Below, piece after piece: positions 16,407 to 24,536 of a stretch of DNA of 64,000 nt; the first letter of the stretch is position 1; the number at the start of each line of letters is the position of its first letter. The notes under the pieces were generated by a model, which did not search any database, was not told the DNA's origin, and was given only the letters and a program-made list of their open reading frames with translations. The stretch is from assembly GCA_049578505.1 (NCBI GenBank), contig JBAUMC010000084.1, positions 1-64,000 of the forward strand, in the 5' to 3' direction. The position numbers were made by a program, and so were the translations under genes. This DNA comes from JAGVPT01 sp049578505 (GTDB lineage: Bacteria; Bacteroidota; Ignavibacteria; UBA10030; UBA8401).

Positions 16407-17215
16407 CGTGCAGGACGGAGTATTTGTGGCGGTTGTTCGCCCGTCGAAAGCTCGTTCGATAGATGTACAAATTCTTCCACTGATAATTCCTCGGGGCGGC
16501 GATTAAAATCTAAAGTAGATTGTTGGAAAAAGCTTGACGGTACCTTGATTGCAAGCAAACCATTACGCAGCGTCTTCCGTCGCTTGCCGAATGTTCCCCG
16601 TACGACTGCACGGAACATCAGGTCATCCAGCGCTCGTGAAAGACATGGCTGATCGAAATTTAACGATACCACTGCCGATGTCACCTCCGGCACTGGGCGG
16701 AACGACCCTGGAGCAACAACAAATTTCAAATCCGGTGTTGAGTAGTATTGTGCAAATACCGACAGGATGCCGTATTCCTTCGTTCGGGGCTTCGCAACCA
16801 GCCTTTTCGCTACCTCCTGCTGCATCATAAGAGTGCAGTCCTTGATGACATCCGAAGAATCGATGACCCAGAAAAGAATAGGGCTGGTAATATTGTAAGG
16901 GATATTTCCCACGATACGGAGCTTGCCGTTATTTTTTTTTGCGATGATATGCGGGTCAATATTCAGCACGTTGTTATGGTAGAGAGTCAATGCGTCTCCG
17001 TATGTTGCCTGTAATTCTGCGGCAAGATGATCATCGATTTCAACGGCAGTCAAGCTGGGCAATTCCGCCAGTAACAGGGCTGTCAATGCACCCTTACCGG
17101 GGCCAATTTCGAGCACACAATCTGATTTTCGAAGATTCAACGACCGGACAATTTTTCGCGCGACGTTCTGGTCGATAAGAAAGTTTTGTCCGAGAGATTT
17201 TTTTGGCCGGTTCAC
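16403..17215 (-). CDS. ksgA: 16S rRNA (adenine1518/1519-N6)-dimethyltransferase
   Basis: A 270-residue Rossmann methyltransferase (RsmA/KsgA). It has the family N-terminus 'KKSLGQNFLID', the SAM motif 'VLEIGPGKGALT', the acidic 'AVEIDDH', and the catalytic 'NIPYNITSP' (NLPY-type). It dimethylates two adjacent adenines near the 3' end of 16S rRNA during small-subunit assembly. Translation seems to start at GTG (17215). Length is normal for the family. Confidence 0.93.
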   Translation of the reverse strand: MNRPKKSLGQNFLIDQNVARKIVRSLNLRKSDCVLEIGPGKGALTALLLAELPSLTAVEIDDHLAAELQATYGDALTLYHNNVLNIDPHIIAKKNNGKLRIVGNIPYNITSPILFWVIDSSDVIKDCTLMMQQEVAKRLVAKPRTKEYGILSVFAQYYSTPDLKFVVAPGSFRPVPEVTSAVVSLNFDQPCLSRALDDLMFRAVVRGTFGKRRKTLRNGLLAIKVPSSFFQQSTLDFNRRPEELSVEEFVHLSNELSTGEQPPQILRPAR

Positions 17216-17299
17216 TCAATGCCAATAGGATGGATATGATATCTCAGAATTCAATTGTGGAAAAATATAGCAAACTGTTGCTGGTTTGTCAACGAAAAG

Positions 17300-17399
17300 C
17301 CGCCGGCTCAGTTTATCATTACCCCTTGCCGAAGGACTCATTCGGAGGATTCCTTCGGAAGGTGGGCAAGACAATTTTTTATTCAAATTACGCCACTAC
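17300..17399. repeat. degenerate copy of the dispersed palindromic repeat
   Basis: It starts GCCGGCTCAGTTTATCATT, contains a GGATTCCTTCGGAA hairpin and ends ACAATTTTTTATTCAAATTACGCCACTAC in two parts, the last 37 bases matching the complement of 21880-21916 with few differences. The 17216-17599 interval otherwise holds only the promoter and dyad listed next. Confidence 0.55.
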
Positions 17400-17502
17400 T
17401 CCGCCGGCATTGGCAGGATTGATAATTCTCAGACGACTTCTTATTATATCTCGTGATTGATTCATTCCATCGCTATCTTTTGGATAAAGTCTCCGATAAT
17501 TG

Positions 17503-17520
17503 TTATGCAACGGTGCATAA
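17503..17520. promoter_or_regulatory. dyad upstream of the NarL-type regulator, possible operator
   Basis: TTATGCA, four bases, TGCATAA forms a perfect 7+7 palindrome ending nine bases before the putative -35 hexamer of the response regulator gene. Position and symmetry suit a dimeric DNA-binding protein, perhaps the NarL-type product itself. Confidence 0.45.
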
Positions 17521-17529
17521 ATTCTGACC

Positions 17530-17558
17530 TTGACATTGGCTTCTCTATTAAATACTTT
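17530..17558 (+). promoter_or_regulatory. sigma-70-type promoter of the NarL-type regulator
   Basis: TTGACA (17530-17535), 17 bases, TACTTT (17553-17558), 41 bases before the ATG at 17600. The -35 is perfect, the -10 moderate. Confidence 0.5.
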
Positions 17559-17599
17559 TTACCAGAAAAGAAATATCACCTGAACCAAAAGGAAAAATC

Positions 17600-18265
17600 A
17601 TGAAGAAGATTCGCATAGTGATGGCCGACGACCACGATGTTGTCCGCCTTGGAATATCAGCGTTGCTCTCGACCTTTGGGGATTTTGATGTCGTCGGCCA
17701 AGCCTCCGACGGTGAAGAAGCCGTAGCCGCAGTCAAAAAATTCACTCCCGATGTCGTTATTCTCGATCTTGAGATGCCGAAAATGTCGGGGGTTGAAGCG
17801 GCCAGAATTATTAAACTCAAATATCCCCAAACGAAAATTCTTATTCTGAGCGGCTTTGAAAACGAAAAATACGTCACACAAATTCTTAAATCGGGGGCGG
17901 GCGGCTATGTTGTGAAGAATGTAGGGAAGGAAGAGTTGGCAGACGCCATTCGCGTAGTCGCGGAAGGCAAGCGATTCTTCAGTCCGACCGTCTCACGCAT
18001 TATGGTCGAAGGATTGCTCAGAAAACATTCCGCTGAACTCGAGAAGCTTTCGCATATCCGCGAGCCGTTGACAGACCTTGAAATGGAAATTCTTTCCTTC
18101 CTCACTCAGGGGCTGAAAACCGAACAAATCGGCGAACGGCTCTCGATGAGCAAGTCAACGGTCGACAAGCATTTCACTACACTCAAGAAAAAACTCGATA
18201 TTTATGATATTGTAAACCTTGTCCAGTTTGCGAAGGACTACGGTTTCGTCGTCAACAACGAATGA
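17600..18265 (+). CDS. NarL/FixJ-type response regulator
   Basis: A 221-residue two-domain regulator. The receiver (about 1-120) has the acidic pair 'MADDHD', the phospho-acceptor D56 in 'VVILDLEMPKMSG' and the conserved Lys in 'YVVKNVGKEE'. The C-terminal GerE/LuxR helix-turn-helix (about 153-215) reads 'LTDLEMEILSFLTQGLKTEQIG...STVDKHFTTLKKKL'. Translation starts at ATG after AAGGA seven bases upstream. There is no adjacent histidine kinase, so its partner lies elsewhere. Promoter and dyad are listed above; targets unknown. Confidence 0.88.
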   Translation: MKKIRIVMADDHDVVRLGISALLSTFGDFDVVGQASDGEEAVAAVKKFTPDVVILDLEMPKMSGVEAARIIKLKYPQTKILILSGFENEKYVTQILKSGAGGYVVKNVGKEELADAIRVVAEGKRFFSPTVSRIMVEGLLRKHSAELEKLSHIREPLTDLEMEILSFLTQGLKTEQIGERLSMSKSTVDKHFTTLKKKLDIYDIVNLVQFAKDYGFVVNNE

Positions 18266-18272
18266 CGGGTTG

Positions 18273-19340
18273 TCAAGGTTGTTTCACAGCCGTCCATCCA
18301 GCCGACCCGGTCAACGTTGGCCAGCCAGTTTTTTTTGCGTAAGCGCTGTAACTTCCCTCTCCTGTACCCATCGTTTTAAAATATCCGTTTAAATTCCCAG
18401 AGATGGTAAACCCTTGATAACTTTGCGTCAAGGTTACGTTCATGCTCCCATCGCTGTTGATGAAACCTGTAAGAACGATGTTTCTTACGACTCCTATATC
18501 CTGAAATTGAATATCGATGTGGCCATTGATATCATAGCGTGTATAGATTACGCTTTTTGAGATATTGAAGTCGAAATTTTCCCCGAGCGTCGTCCCGATC
18601 CAGTTGCCGCAAATGCTGTCCGCTTCAGGGCTGAAGTACTGGTAATAATAGACATACTTATAGCGCGTCGTGGCAAGGCTGGGTTGATTTGGATTTTCGG
18701 CTGTGGCGACAATCGTTCTGTACCCCGTCATTAATCCTGTAATAATCTCCGAAAAATTTCCGTTCGCATCGTACGATACATTAGGATTGTTGTGTCCCGA
18801 ACTCGCCTCAGTAATGCTCAGTTTTGCTTGGAGTTGGACGTTCCCCGTTGCGGCGATAGTGTCCCGAAATATCACAGAAGTAAGAGGCGGGTCAAGAGTC
18901 AATCCCGGGGCGGCGTTCACGGCTTTTACGTTTACCAGGAGAGGTATAGCGCTTACCGTGCCGACAGATGCGCCGATATTTGTGTATCCCGTATTGTGCG
19001 CCGTAACGATCCCATTCGAAACGGTCGCCGCTGGAGTGCTGGAAGAAGACCAGGATGCACTGTCCGACGGGATTGGCGTGGTAGTGGTGTCGGTCGTCGT
19101 CACGGTATCTGTAGCATTAGTGATGATTCCGCCATTGGATATTATTTGTGTGGAAGTGTTGATGCGCGCGCCGCGAAGGCTCAATGTTTGCGTTTCGTTC
19201 ACCGCCATGGTAAGCGTATCGGGGTGAGGAAGAATTTCAAGCGATGCGAGATTGCTGGTTTGCTTTTGCTCTTGCGGCGGAGCGCATCCCAATAACCATC
19301 CCAGAACATATACACTGAAAAGAATTGAAAATGTTTTCAT
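18273..19340 (-). CDS. lipoprotein with bacterial Ig-like (Big) domains
   Basis: About 355 residues from the ATG at 19340 (MKTFSILFSVYVLGWLLGC, lipobox LLGC); an upstream in-frame ATG adds residues that break the signal. The segment 'LASLEILPHPDTLTMAVNETQTLSLRGARI' followed by 'WSSSSTPAATVSNGIVTAHNTGYTNIGASVG' is typical of a Big_2-type repeat, and a second one may follow. Thr/Ser-rich spacers around 75-95 look like linkers. No catalytic motif is seen. It lies 14 bp downstream of the exported barrel-like gene, probably in the same transcript and convergent with the regulator gene. Confidence 0.7.
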   Translation of the reverse strand: MKTFSILFSVYVLGWLLGCAPPQEQKQTSNLASLEILPHPDTLTMAVNETQTLSLRGARINTSTQIISNGGIITNATDTVTTTDTTTTPIPSDSASWSSSSTPAATVSNGIVTAHNTGYTNIGASVGTVSAIPLLVNVKAVNAAPGLTLDPPLTSVIFRDTIAATGNVQLQAKLSITEASSGHNNPNVSYDANGNFSEIITGLMTGYRTIVATAENPNQPSLATTRYKYVYYYQYFSPEADSICGNWIGTTLGENFDFNISKSVIYTRYDINGHIDIQFQDIGVVRNIVLTGFINSDGSMNVTLTQSYQGFTISGNLNGYFKTMGTGEGSYSAYAKKTGWPTLTGSAGWTAVKQP

Positions 19341-19353
19341 GGTCGTTTGGTTG

Positions 19354-19962
19354 CTAAAAGTAGAAAATGAGGCCGCCGCCAAAATATATGCCCCCGAGGT
19401 TCGGGATTGTTTCAGTATTGTTATTAGTCAGTTTTTGCGGTGTGATGGAATACTCGATCTCCATGTCCAAATCGATAGGCCCGGCGATTTTCGGGGTAAG
19501 GCCCAACCCTAATGCGAAACCATTGTTGTCGATTGTTTGGCTGGCGGAAAGCGCATTGACAGATGGGTTTACTGTTCCAATGGTCTCTTCGGCATGATTG
19601 AAAAGATACAGCCCGTCGAGATACAAGGCCGAACCTCCGGGATGAACCCGAAGGCCCGCGAGAAGAATCTTTTGGTTCCATTGGGCCGATCCGGTTGCAT
19701 CGATATTGGCAAGCTTCGATTGTCCGCTCGCGCTGAATATTCTGTATTTGGCGATGAGGAACGTCTCACCGTTGCCAAGCCCGAATGTGCCGGTATAGGC
19801 AAGTTTTCGGTCGGAGTAGATGGAATTAAAGTTGCCGCCGCCGTTGATGTTGAACTTCCCGGCTGAACCGCCCATTATAACTGTGAATGCTCCCGATGCG
19901 TTTTGGGAAAAAAGTTGAGAAGGGACTACACAAAAGAGAATGGCAGTAAGGAAAATTTTCAT
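19354..19962 (-). CDS. exported beta-barrel-like outer-membrane protein
   Basis: About 202 residues from the ATG at 19962, which gives a clean signal peptide (MKIFLTAILFCVVPSQLFSQ). The mature chain alternates polar and aromatic residues in short strands ('KLAYTGTFGLG', 'ILLAGLRVH', 'LDMEIEYSIT') and ends 'GGIYFGGGLIFYF' with a terminal Phe, the classical C-terminal signal of outer-membrane barrels. No named family recognised. It immediately precedes the Big-domain lipoprotein gene. Confidence 0.65.
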   Translation of the reverse strand: MKIFLTAILFCVVPSQLFSQNASGAFTVIMGGSAGKFNINGGGNFNSIYSDRKLAYTGTFGLGNGETFLIAKYRIFSASGQSKLANIDATGSAQWNQKILLAGLRVHPGGSALYLDGLYLFNHAEETIGTVNPSVNALSASQTIDNNGFALGLGLTPKIAGPIDLDMEIEYSITPQKLTNNNTETIPNLGGIYFGGGLIFYF

Positions 19963-20046
19963 GGCAGAATCCCCGACGATTAGTAAAACCCCGAGTAACA
20001 ACACACGATACGAGAACTTGTAACGAAGAATCGTTATCCAAAACAG

Positions 20047-21567
20047 TTATCGCGCTTGAACCATATCGCGAACCGTGTCGGTAATTCTTCTGAAATCGAT
20101 CTTGCCGCTTCCCATTTTCGGAAGGTCGTCCAGGACCACGAACTGTTTAGGAAGGGCGATGTTCGGAAGGTGTTCCGACATACTCTTCAGGACATTTTTT
20201 TCGTCAATTTTTTGGGTAATCGCAGCAACAATCTTCGCTCCCCGCAAATGGTCCGGAACTTCCACCACGCAACACTGGACATCGCGAGGGAGGAATTTTT
20301 CCAACACATCTTCGACTTTAATGAGGGAAACCATCTCGCCGCCGATTTTCATGAAACGCTTCAGTCTTCCTACATGCCAAAGATATCCGTCCTGGTCCAT
20401 GTACCCCATGTCCCCGGTATCGTACCATCCGTGGCGGATGCTCAGCGATGTTTGCTCGAAATCGTCGAAATACCCCTTCATGATATTGTCCCCCTTCACC
20501 AGAATTTTTCCAATCTCGTTCACCTTGCATTCCTCCCCCGTTTCGTAATTTTCCATTCGCACCTGAACGTTTGGAATTACCTTGCCCACACTTCCCGGCC
20601 TGTTGTTGCTGTGAGTGTTGACCGTAATTGCCGGGCTTGTTTCAGTGGCTCCGTATGCCTCAAGTAGAACGATCCCGTGCTTCTCCATGAACCCCTGGCG
20701 AAGCCCTTCAGGGCATTTATCCGCGCCGGTAATCATGATACGCACGGATGAAAAATCTCCCGGTTCCGATTTATTCAAGTAACCCATGAAAAATGTCGGA
20801 GTTCCCACCATCAACGTCACTTTTTCTTCCCTGGCAATGGTGCAAATAGCTTTAAAATCAAGAGGATTCGCATATGTCACCATCGTCATCCCAAAATAAA
20901 GAGGCGCCCATAAGTTTGCGGTCTGGCCGAAAATATGGAAATACGGAAGGTTCGCAAGAAACGTATCGGTTGCCGCAAGTCCGTACACTTTTTCAAGCCC
21001 TTCAATATTGGAGACAATATTGCGGTGGGTAAGTTGAACGGCCTTCGGGTCCTTCTCGCTTCCGCTCGTGAACAGGATAAAGAGTGTGTCGTTCTCATCT
21101 CCGCCATGAATTTTTCTTAGGATATTCTGTGCGGGGAGTTTCGATTTTAGGGCGGCTTTGATTTTATCGAACATTGACATGCCGGCCATGATATCTTCGA
21201 TAAATACCATGCCGTCGACCTTGCGGCAGTTAATTTTTTCGAGCAACGCCTTCGACGTGATGATGGTCTTGAACTCGCATTTTTTTTGAGCGTACTCGGC
21301 ATTTGCCGCTGCACCGGTTGAATAGTTAACCATGACCGGGATCCTGCCGCTCATCAACGCTCCAAGAACCGATAAAGCACAACCTGCGGAGGTCGGGATC
21401 ATAATCCCGATAAACCCCTCATCGTACTTTTTGAATTTTTCGGCGAGAATAAGCGCGGCGACAAGCGCTTTCCCGTACGTAATTTTTCTGTTCATCGTCC
21501 GGTCGACGATGGCGATTTTGGTTTCGTATTGCTTGGCGATGCGGACGAATTGGTGGTGAAGAAGCAT
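20047..21567 (-). CDS. AMP-dependent acyl-CoA/acyl-ACP synthetase
   Basis: A 506-residue member of the ANL superfamily. Signatures: the P-loop-like 'LFILFTSGSEKDPKAVQLTH', 'EAYGATETSP' (A5 region), 'YDTGDMGYMDQDGYLWHVGR' (A7/A8) and the C-terminal 'PKMGSGKIDFR' catalytic lysine. The enzyme adenylates a carboxylic acid and passes it to a thiol, probably CoA or ACP. The sequence resembles the ligase part of Aas, suggesting fatty acid salvage; it has no fused acyltransferase. The nearby phenylacetate genes raise the alternative of an aryl-CoA ligase, but it does not look like PaaK. Confidence 0.82.
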   Translation of the reverse strand: MLLHHQFVRIAKQYETKIAIVDRTMNRKITYGKALVAALILAEKFKKYDEGFIGIMIPTSAGCALSVLGALMSGRIPVMVNYSTGAAANAEYAQKKCEFKTIITSKALLEKINCRKVDGMVFIEDIMAGMSMFDKIKAALKSKLPAQNILRKIHGGDENDTLFILFTSGSEKDPKAVQLTHRNIVSNIEGLEKVYGLAATDTFLANLPYFHIFGQTANLWAPLYFGMTMVTYANPLDFKAICTIAREEKVTLMVGTPTFFMGYLNKSEPGDFSSVRIMITGADKCPEGLRQGFMEKHGIVLLEAYGATETSPAITVNTHSNNRPGSVGKVIPNVQVRMENYETGEECKVNEIGKILVKGDNIMKGYFDDFEQTSLSIRHGWYDTGDMGYMDQDGYLWHVGRLKRFMKIGGEMVSLIKVEDVLEKFLPRDVQCCVVEVPDHLRGAKIVAAITQKIDEKNVLKSMSEHLPNIALPKQFVVLDDLPKMGSGKIDFRRITDTVRDMVQAR

Positions 21568-21577
21568 CCTTTTTCTT

Positions 21578-21820
21578 TCATTGATCGCAGTGTGAAGTCA
21601 GCTCTCTGTCTATAACCTTGCTTGTATCGAAAAGCATTTGCGCCGAGCACTTGTCGCGGTAGATGCCGGCATTGAGAACTGACCGTGCGAGGTAATCACG
21701 CGGCGGTAAACAGTGGAAAAATTTAATAGACTTTCCTGTGAATGGCAAGTAATATTTTAGCGCGGATGTTTCCCGCCATGCCTTCGGTAGGGCGATGTTT
21801 GGAACCGTGCCCAAATGCAT
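21578..21820 (-). pseudogene. possible 3' remnant of a second acyl ligase
   Basis: An open frame of 80 codons just upstream of the ligase gene. Its start, 'VPNIALPKAW...LPFTGKSIKF', loosely matches the ligase C-terminus 'LPNIALPKQF...LPKMGSGKIDF', also at DNA level over about 20 bases. The remaining 50 residues match nothing I recognise. It could be a degraded duplicate or a small unrelated gene; no ribosome-binding site is evident. Confidence 0.25.
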
Positions 21821-21879
21821 CGTTATTTTTTGAGCTCTTCATGAATTTTCCGCGAACAGGTGTTGAACATCCTTGTCGA

Positions 21880-21967
21880 GTAGTGGCTTAATTTGAATAA
21901 AAAATTGTCATACCCACAGTCCGAAGGGATGCCACCGGTACGCGGGAATGACAAATTGAGCCAGCAC
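21880..21967. repeat. dispersed palindromic (MITE-like) repeat next to the IS
   Basis: It has asymmetric ends: GTAGTGGCTTAATTTGAA at the left and CAAATTGAGCCAGCAC at the right, enclosing GTCATACCC and GCGGGAATGAC. The left tip resembles the IS1-family tip GTAGTGCTCAAGTTTGAA. The IS target duplication starts two bases after this repeat ends. Confidence 0.65.
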
Positions 21968-21999
21968 CCTTTATCGGGTAGTGCTCAAGTTTGAAATAG

Positions 22000-22833
22000 T
22001 TAAGCCGCTATTTTTTGTGCTTGCCATGTCAGTAAGTCAGTCCAATTCCAGATTCGGTTTGTGATTCCGGCCTCCATCGCTGGCGTAACTCGCAGGCTTT
22101 GATGGATGCGGATGAAATTGTACGCATAAAAGTGAATAGCGATTGCCGCTTTATGGTTTTCTAACTTCTTGCTGAATGCGTTAGTGAGCCGTGTGAAGCG
22201 TCGCATGTTCATTCTCATTGTGAGGTTCTGCCGTTCAATGTGGCTTGTACTGATTCTCTTTCGTCGGGGTTCTCCGGTGATCGGCTTTATTATTACCCTC
22301 ACGATCTGAGCCGGTGAATATCTCCGTTCGCCCTTCATATCCTCTCTGTATTCCTTGTGAACCATACCGAAATCAATATCATTCCCGAATACATCATCTA
22401 CCGCGCTGTAATAGCCTGCAAAGGCATCTGTGGAGAGTTGGAAACGGTTCTTGATTCGGTATTGTAAGTCTCGCATGAACGCTGTGGCATAGTGAGCACT
22501 GCGTTTACCTACAAGAAACGACGGGACGAGTTTTGTTTCTGAATCAATGGCAACAAATACGTATTGATCTCCCTTTTCCTCGCTGTCAAACGGATTGAGT
22601 TGTTTCTGCTTTTTCTGCACATAGCTCCAAATCTCATCAACCTGGATAAAGTTCGATTGCAGGTTCACCATCTGAGTGTCGAGAATCTCTTGAGCCTTCT
22701 CTCCGGCATCGACTAACAGCTTGAGGATTGTAGGCTGGCTCACGCCCGTAATGCGGGACGTTGCCCGTACTGATTGACCCTCTGTAAGAAGCGTAAGAAC
22801 CATAACTTTCTTTTCGATTGGTAAATTGTTCAT
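22000..22833 (-). CDS. IS1-family DDE transposase
   Basis: A 277-residue transposase in a single frame (no frameshift, unlike classical IS1 of enterobacteria). A helix-turn-helix occupies about residues 5-45 ('SVRATSRITGVSQPTILKLL'). The catalytic triad is probably D66 ('QVDEIWS'), D136 ('LSTDAFAGY') and E200 ('SHIERQN'). It cuts and joins the element ends during transposition. The stop codon lies only a few bases inside the left inverted repeat. Confidence 0.88.
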   Translation of the reverse strand: MNNLPIEKKVMVLTLLTEGQSVRATSRITGVSQPTILKLLVDAGEKAQEILDTQMVNLQSNFIQVDEIWSYVQKKQKQLNPFDSEEKGDQYVFVAIDSETKLVPSFLVGKRSAHYATAFMRDLQYRIKNRFQLSTDAFAGYYSAVDDVFGNDIDFGMVHKEYREDMKGERRYSPAQIVRVIIKPITGEPRRKRISTSHIERQNLTMRMNMRRFTRLTNAFSKKLENHKAAIAIHFYAYNFIRIHQSLRVTPAMEAGITNRIWNWTDLLTWQAQKIAA

Positions 22834-23001
22834 TGCAATGCTCCAAATTTTTAATTTGACATCGAGCCTGCAATGAACTATATTTGACTTAGGTCGGTCG
22901 CTTGTTCAACGCAGGCGATTGATTAGGGCTTATCGGGTGCTCGTAACACTCGGTAGGCCCGCTTAAACGCGGGCGAGATAAGGGTATTTTAAGCAAGTTA
23001 C

Positions 23002-23520
23002 TCATGCACCTGTCCCTCTCGTATTCTTTTCGAGTTTTTTACCTAACCCGCTCCAACTTCTCTTGGAACGGGTTTTTGTTTGTAGATCAACCCTTCCGTC
23101 GTCTAACATCTTAAAGCGTTTCCTCTTGTCTCGCATAATAGCATTTTTGATAACAGCGTAGGGGGCTTTCTCGCTGATCTTCACTCCTTCGGCTCTCATT
23201 TTATGAATAAGGTCTTTTTGCCTCTGTGCACCTTCGGTAATAAGAATAAGCTCAAGCGCATCGCCGATTGACTTGCCAATAAGAGAGAAGTGCTTACCCA
23301 AATATTTCTTCTGCAATCGCTCTTTCGGTAGGCCGCTAACGCTCGCTAAATTGTCAATGAACTCGTCCATCTTCTTTACCAATTCCGCCTTCTTCAATTG
23401 CAGGGAGTTAATCTGTTCTGTCAGTTCCATAAATTCCTCGTGATAGTTATTAACGAATGCGTCCACGCCTTCCATCATTTCCGTGGCCGCTGTACGAGTG
23501 CTATCATTTTTGGAACTCAT
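23002..23520 (-). CDS. IS passenger protein: coiled coil plus possible winged-helix domain
   Basis: A 172-residue protein of unknown function carried inside the IS. Residues about 15-65 are heptad-rich and charged ('FMELTEQINSLQLKKAELVKKMDEFI'), likely a coiled coil. The following 'GDALELILITEGAQRQKDLIHKMRAEGVKIS...PYAVIKNAIMRDKRKRFKMLDDGRVDL' looks like a small winged-helix fold, as in restriction/HARE-type DNA-binding domains. The C-terminus is basic. It is transcribed towards the transposase, 170 bp away, and may bind DNA or regulate the element; that is inference. Confidence 0.6.
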   Translation of the reverse strand: MSSKNDSTRTAATEMMEGVDAFVNNYHEEFMELTEQINSLQLKKAELVKKMDEFIDNLASVSGLPKERLQKKYLGKHFSLIGKSIGDALELILITEGAQRQKDLIHKMRAEGVKISEKAPYAVIKNAIMRDKRKRFKMLDDGRVDLQTKTRSKRSWSGLGKKLEKNTRGTGA

Positions 23521-23662
23521 GGCGATCTGTTCTTTTTGTCAGTCATAATATAGTAAGTAAATACATTGTTGTCAAGTACTTTTTTGAAAATATTTTTAGT
23601 GTTTTTGAAATTGAATTTTGAACTGATTCTAAGCATATTTGCGACACCTTAAGGGGCTATTT

Positions 23663-23902
23663 ATGACTGAAAAAGATTATACAAAACTCTCCGACGTTGA
23701 CCTTCAACTATTGAGTCACACAACAAACCCCGATGGCTTCAAAGCCGCCTTAACGGAAATTGATCGGCGGCAAAAAGAAGAACATGAAAAAGATCAACGC
23801 ACCCAAAAAAAGATAAAACAGATAACGTTTTGGACTCTTATTGTGAGCCTTGCAATACTCGTCATTACCCTTTTTCAGCTCTTCCACATAGCGGGTATCT
23901 AA
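23663..23902 (+). CDS. IS passenger protein: small single-helix membrane protein
   Basis: A 79-residue protein from the ATG at 23663, supported by AAGGGG at 23651-23656. The soluble N-terminal half is charged ('EIDRRQKEEHEKDQRTQKKIKQ') and ends in one membrane helix ('FWTLIVSLAILVITLFQLF'), so it should be tail-anchored in the inner membrane. No family recognised. It is divergent from the coiled-coil passenger gene and followed by the small lipoprotein. An open frame on the opposite strand overlaps its 3' part. Confidence 0.5.
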   Translation: MTEKDYTKLSDVDLQLLSHTTNPDGFKAALTEIDRRQKEEHEKDQRTQKKIKQITFWTLIVSLAILVITLFQLFHIAGI

Positions 23903-24025
23903 GTAAATCTCATAATACAAGCGCGAGATGTTTGCTATTCCGATAATCACTATACTAAACATCACTTTGTAAAAGATATTTGTCAAGTTTTCTATCTCCT
24001 TTCGCTTACTAATCAAGGAAGCGTC

Positions 24026-24358
24026 ATGAAAATACTTTTAACGGCATTTTTTCTACTTGTTGCGGGGTGCGCGACAACCCGCCCGTTCGACACCACAAAC
24101 ATGGACATTGGGCAGAGTCAGGCATCAGTAACTGAAAGGTACGGTCAGCCCGACTATACCGCAGGGGTCTTAACACCCGATGGAAATAAACTGATACGCT
24201 ATGAGTTCCGCCATGCAAACTACAATCGTACAATTTATGACCCGCCTTATGAAATCTTACAAGTACTTTTCTATAACGGTAAGGTCGTCGCGTGGGGGCG
24301 ACCGGATGAAATATCATTGCGCCAAGCTGATGTAGTGATTGAACAAAGATTCAGGTGA
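24026..24358 (+). CDS. IS passenger protein: BamE/SmpA-like small lipoprotein
   Basis: A 110-residue lipoprotein: signal peptide MKILLTAFFLLVAGC with lipobox VAGC. The segment 'MDIGQSQASVTERYGQPDYTAG...IRYEFR...ILQVLFYNGKVVAWG' resembles the BamE/SmpA-OmlA fold, in which 'GMSxxEVxxxLGxP' is followed by short strands. BamE itself is an assembly factor for outer-membrane proteins; many unrelated lipoproteins share the fold, so function is not assigned. The start has AAGGAAG upstream. It lies 78 bp inside the right end of the IS. Confidence 0.65.
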   Translation: MKILLTAFFLLVAGCATTRPFDTTNMDIGQSQASVTERYGQPDYTAGVLTPDGNKLIRYEFRHANYNRTIYDPPYEILQVLFYNGKVVAWGRPDEISLRQADVVIEQRFR

Positions 24359-24536
24359 AATATCTGATTCTTGTCGTGCCAAACTTTTCGGCGCGTCAAT
24401 TTGTCATTTCGTTTCTGCTTCATTTTAACGGTTCCTTTCAAACTTGAGCACTACCCTTTATCGCGCTTCGTTGCTTTTTTAAGCGAATTATGTTACTTTT
24501 ATCCAGTCACAAAACGCTTACCAATAATGGCGATGT

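Larger units (their letters stand above)
21977..24455. mobile_element. complete IS1-family element with passenger genes
   Basis: Perfect 20-bp terminal inverted repeats (GGTAGTGCTCAAGTTTGAAA at 21977-21996, its complement at 24436-24455) are bordered by the 8-bp direct repeats CTTTATCG at 21969-21976 and 24456-24463. The 2479-bp element contains one DDE transposase at its left end and, on the right, three reading frames unrelated to transposition. The 8-bp duplication agrees with IS1-family behaviour. An exact duplication and exact repeats mean a recent insertion. IS1 itself is under 800 bp, so about 1.6 kb is cargo. Confidence 0.9.

Noticed and set aside
20047..21567. paaK (phenylacetate-CoA ligase).
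   Set aside because: The motifs fit a fatty acyl ligase similar to the ligase part of Aas; PaaK has a different, shorter plan, and the gene is 30 kb from the paa genes.
23750..24016. Open frame on the minus strand inside the IS (88 codons with hydrophobic segments).
   Set aside because: It overlaps the 3' half of the plus-strand passenger gene, needs a TTG start, and its hydrophobicity may be a by-product of the opposite strand. Not excluded, since AAAGGAG lies inside its 5' part.
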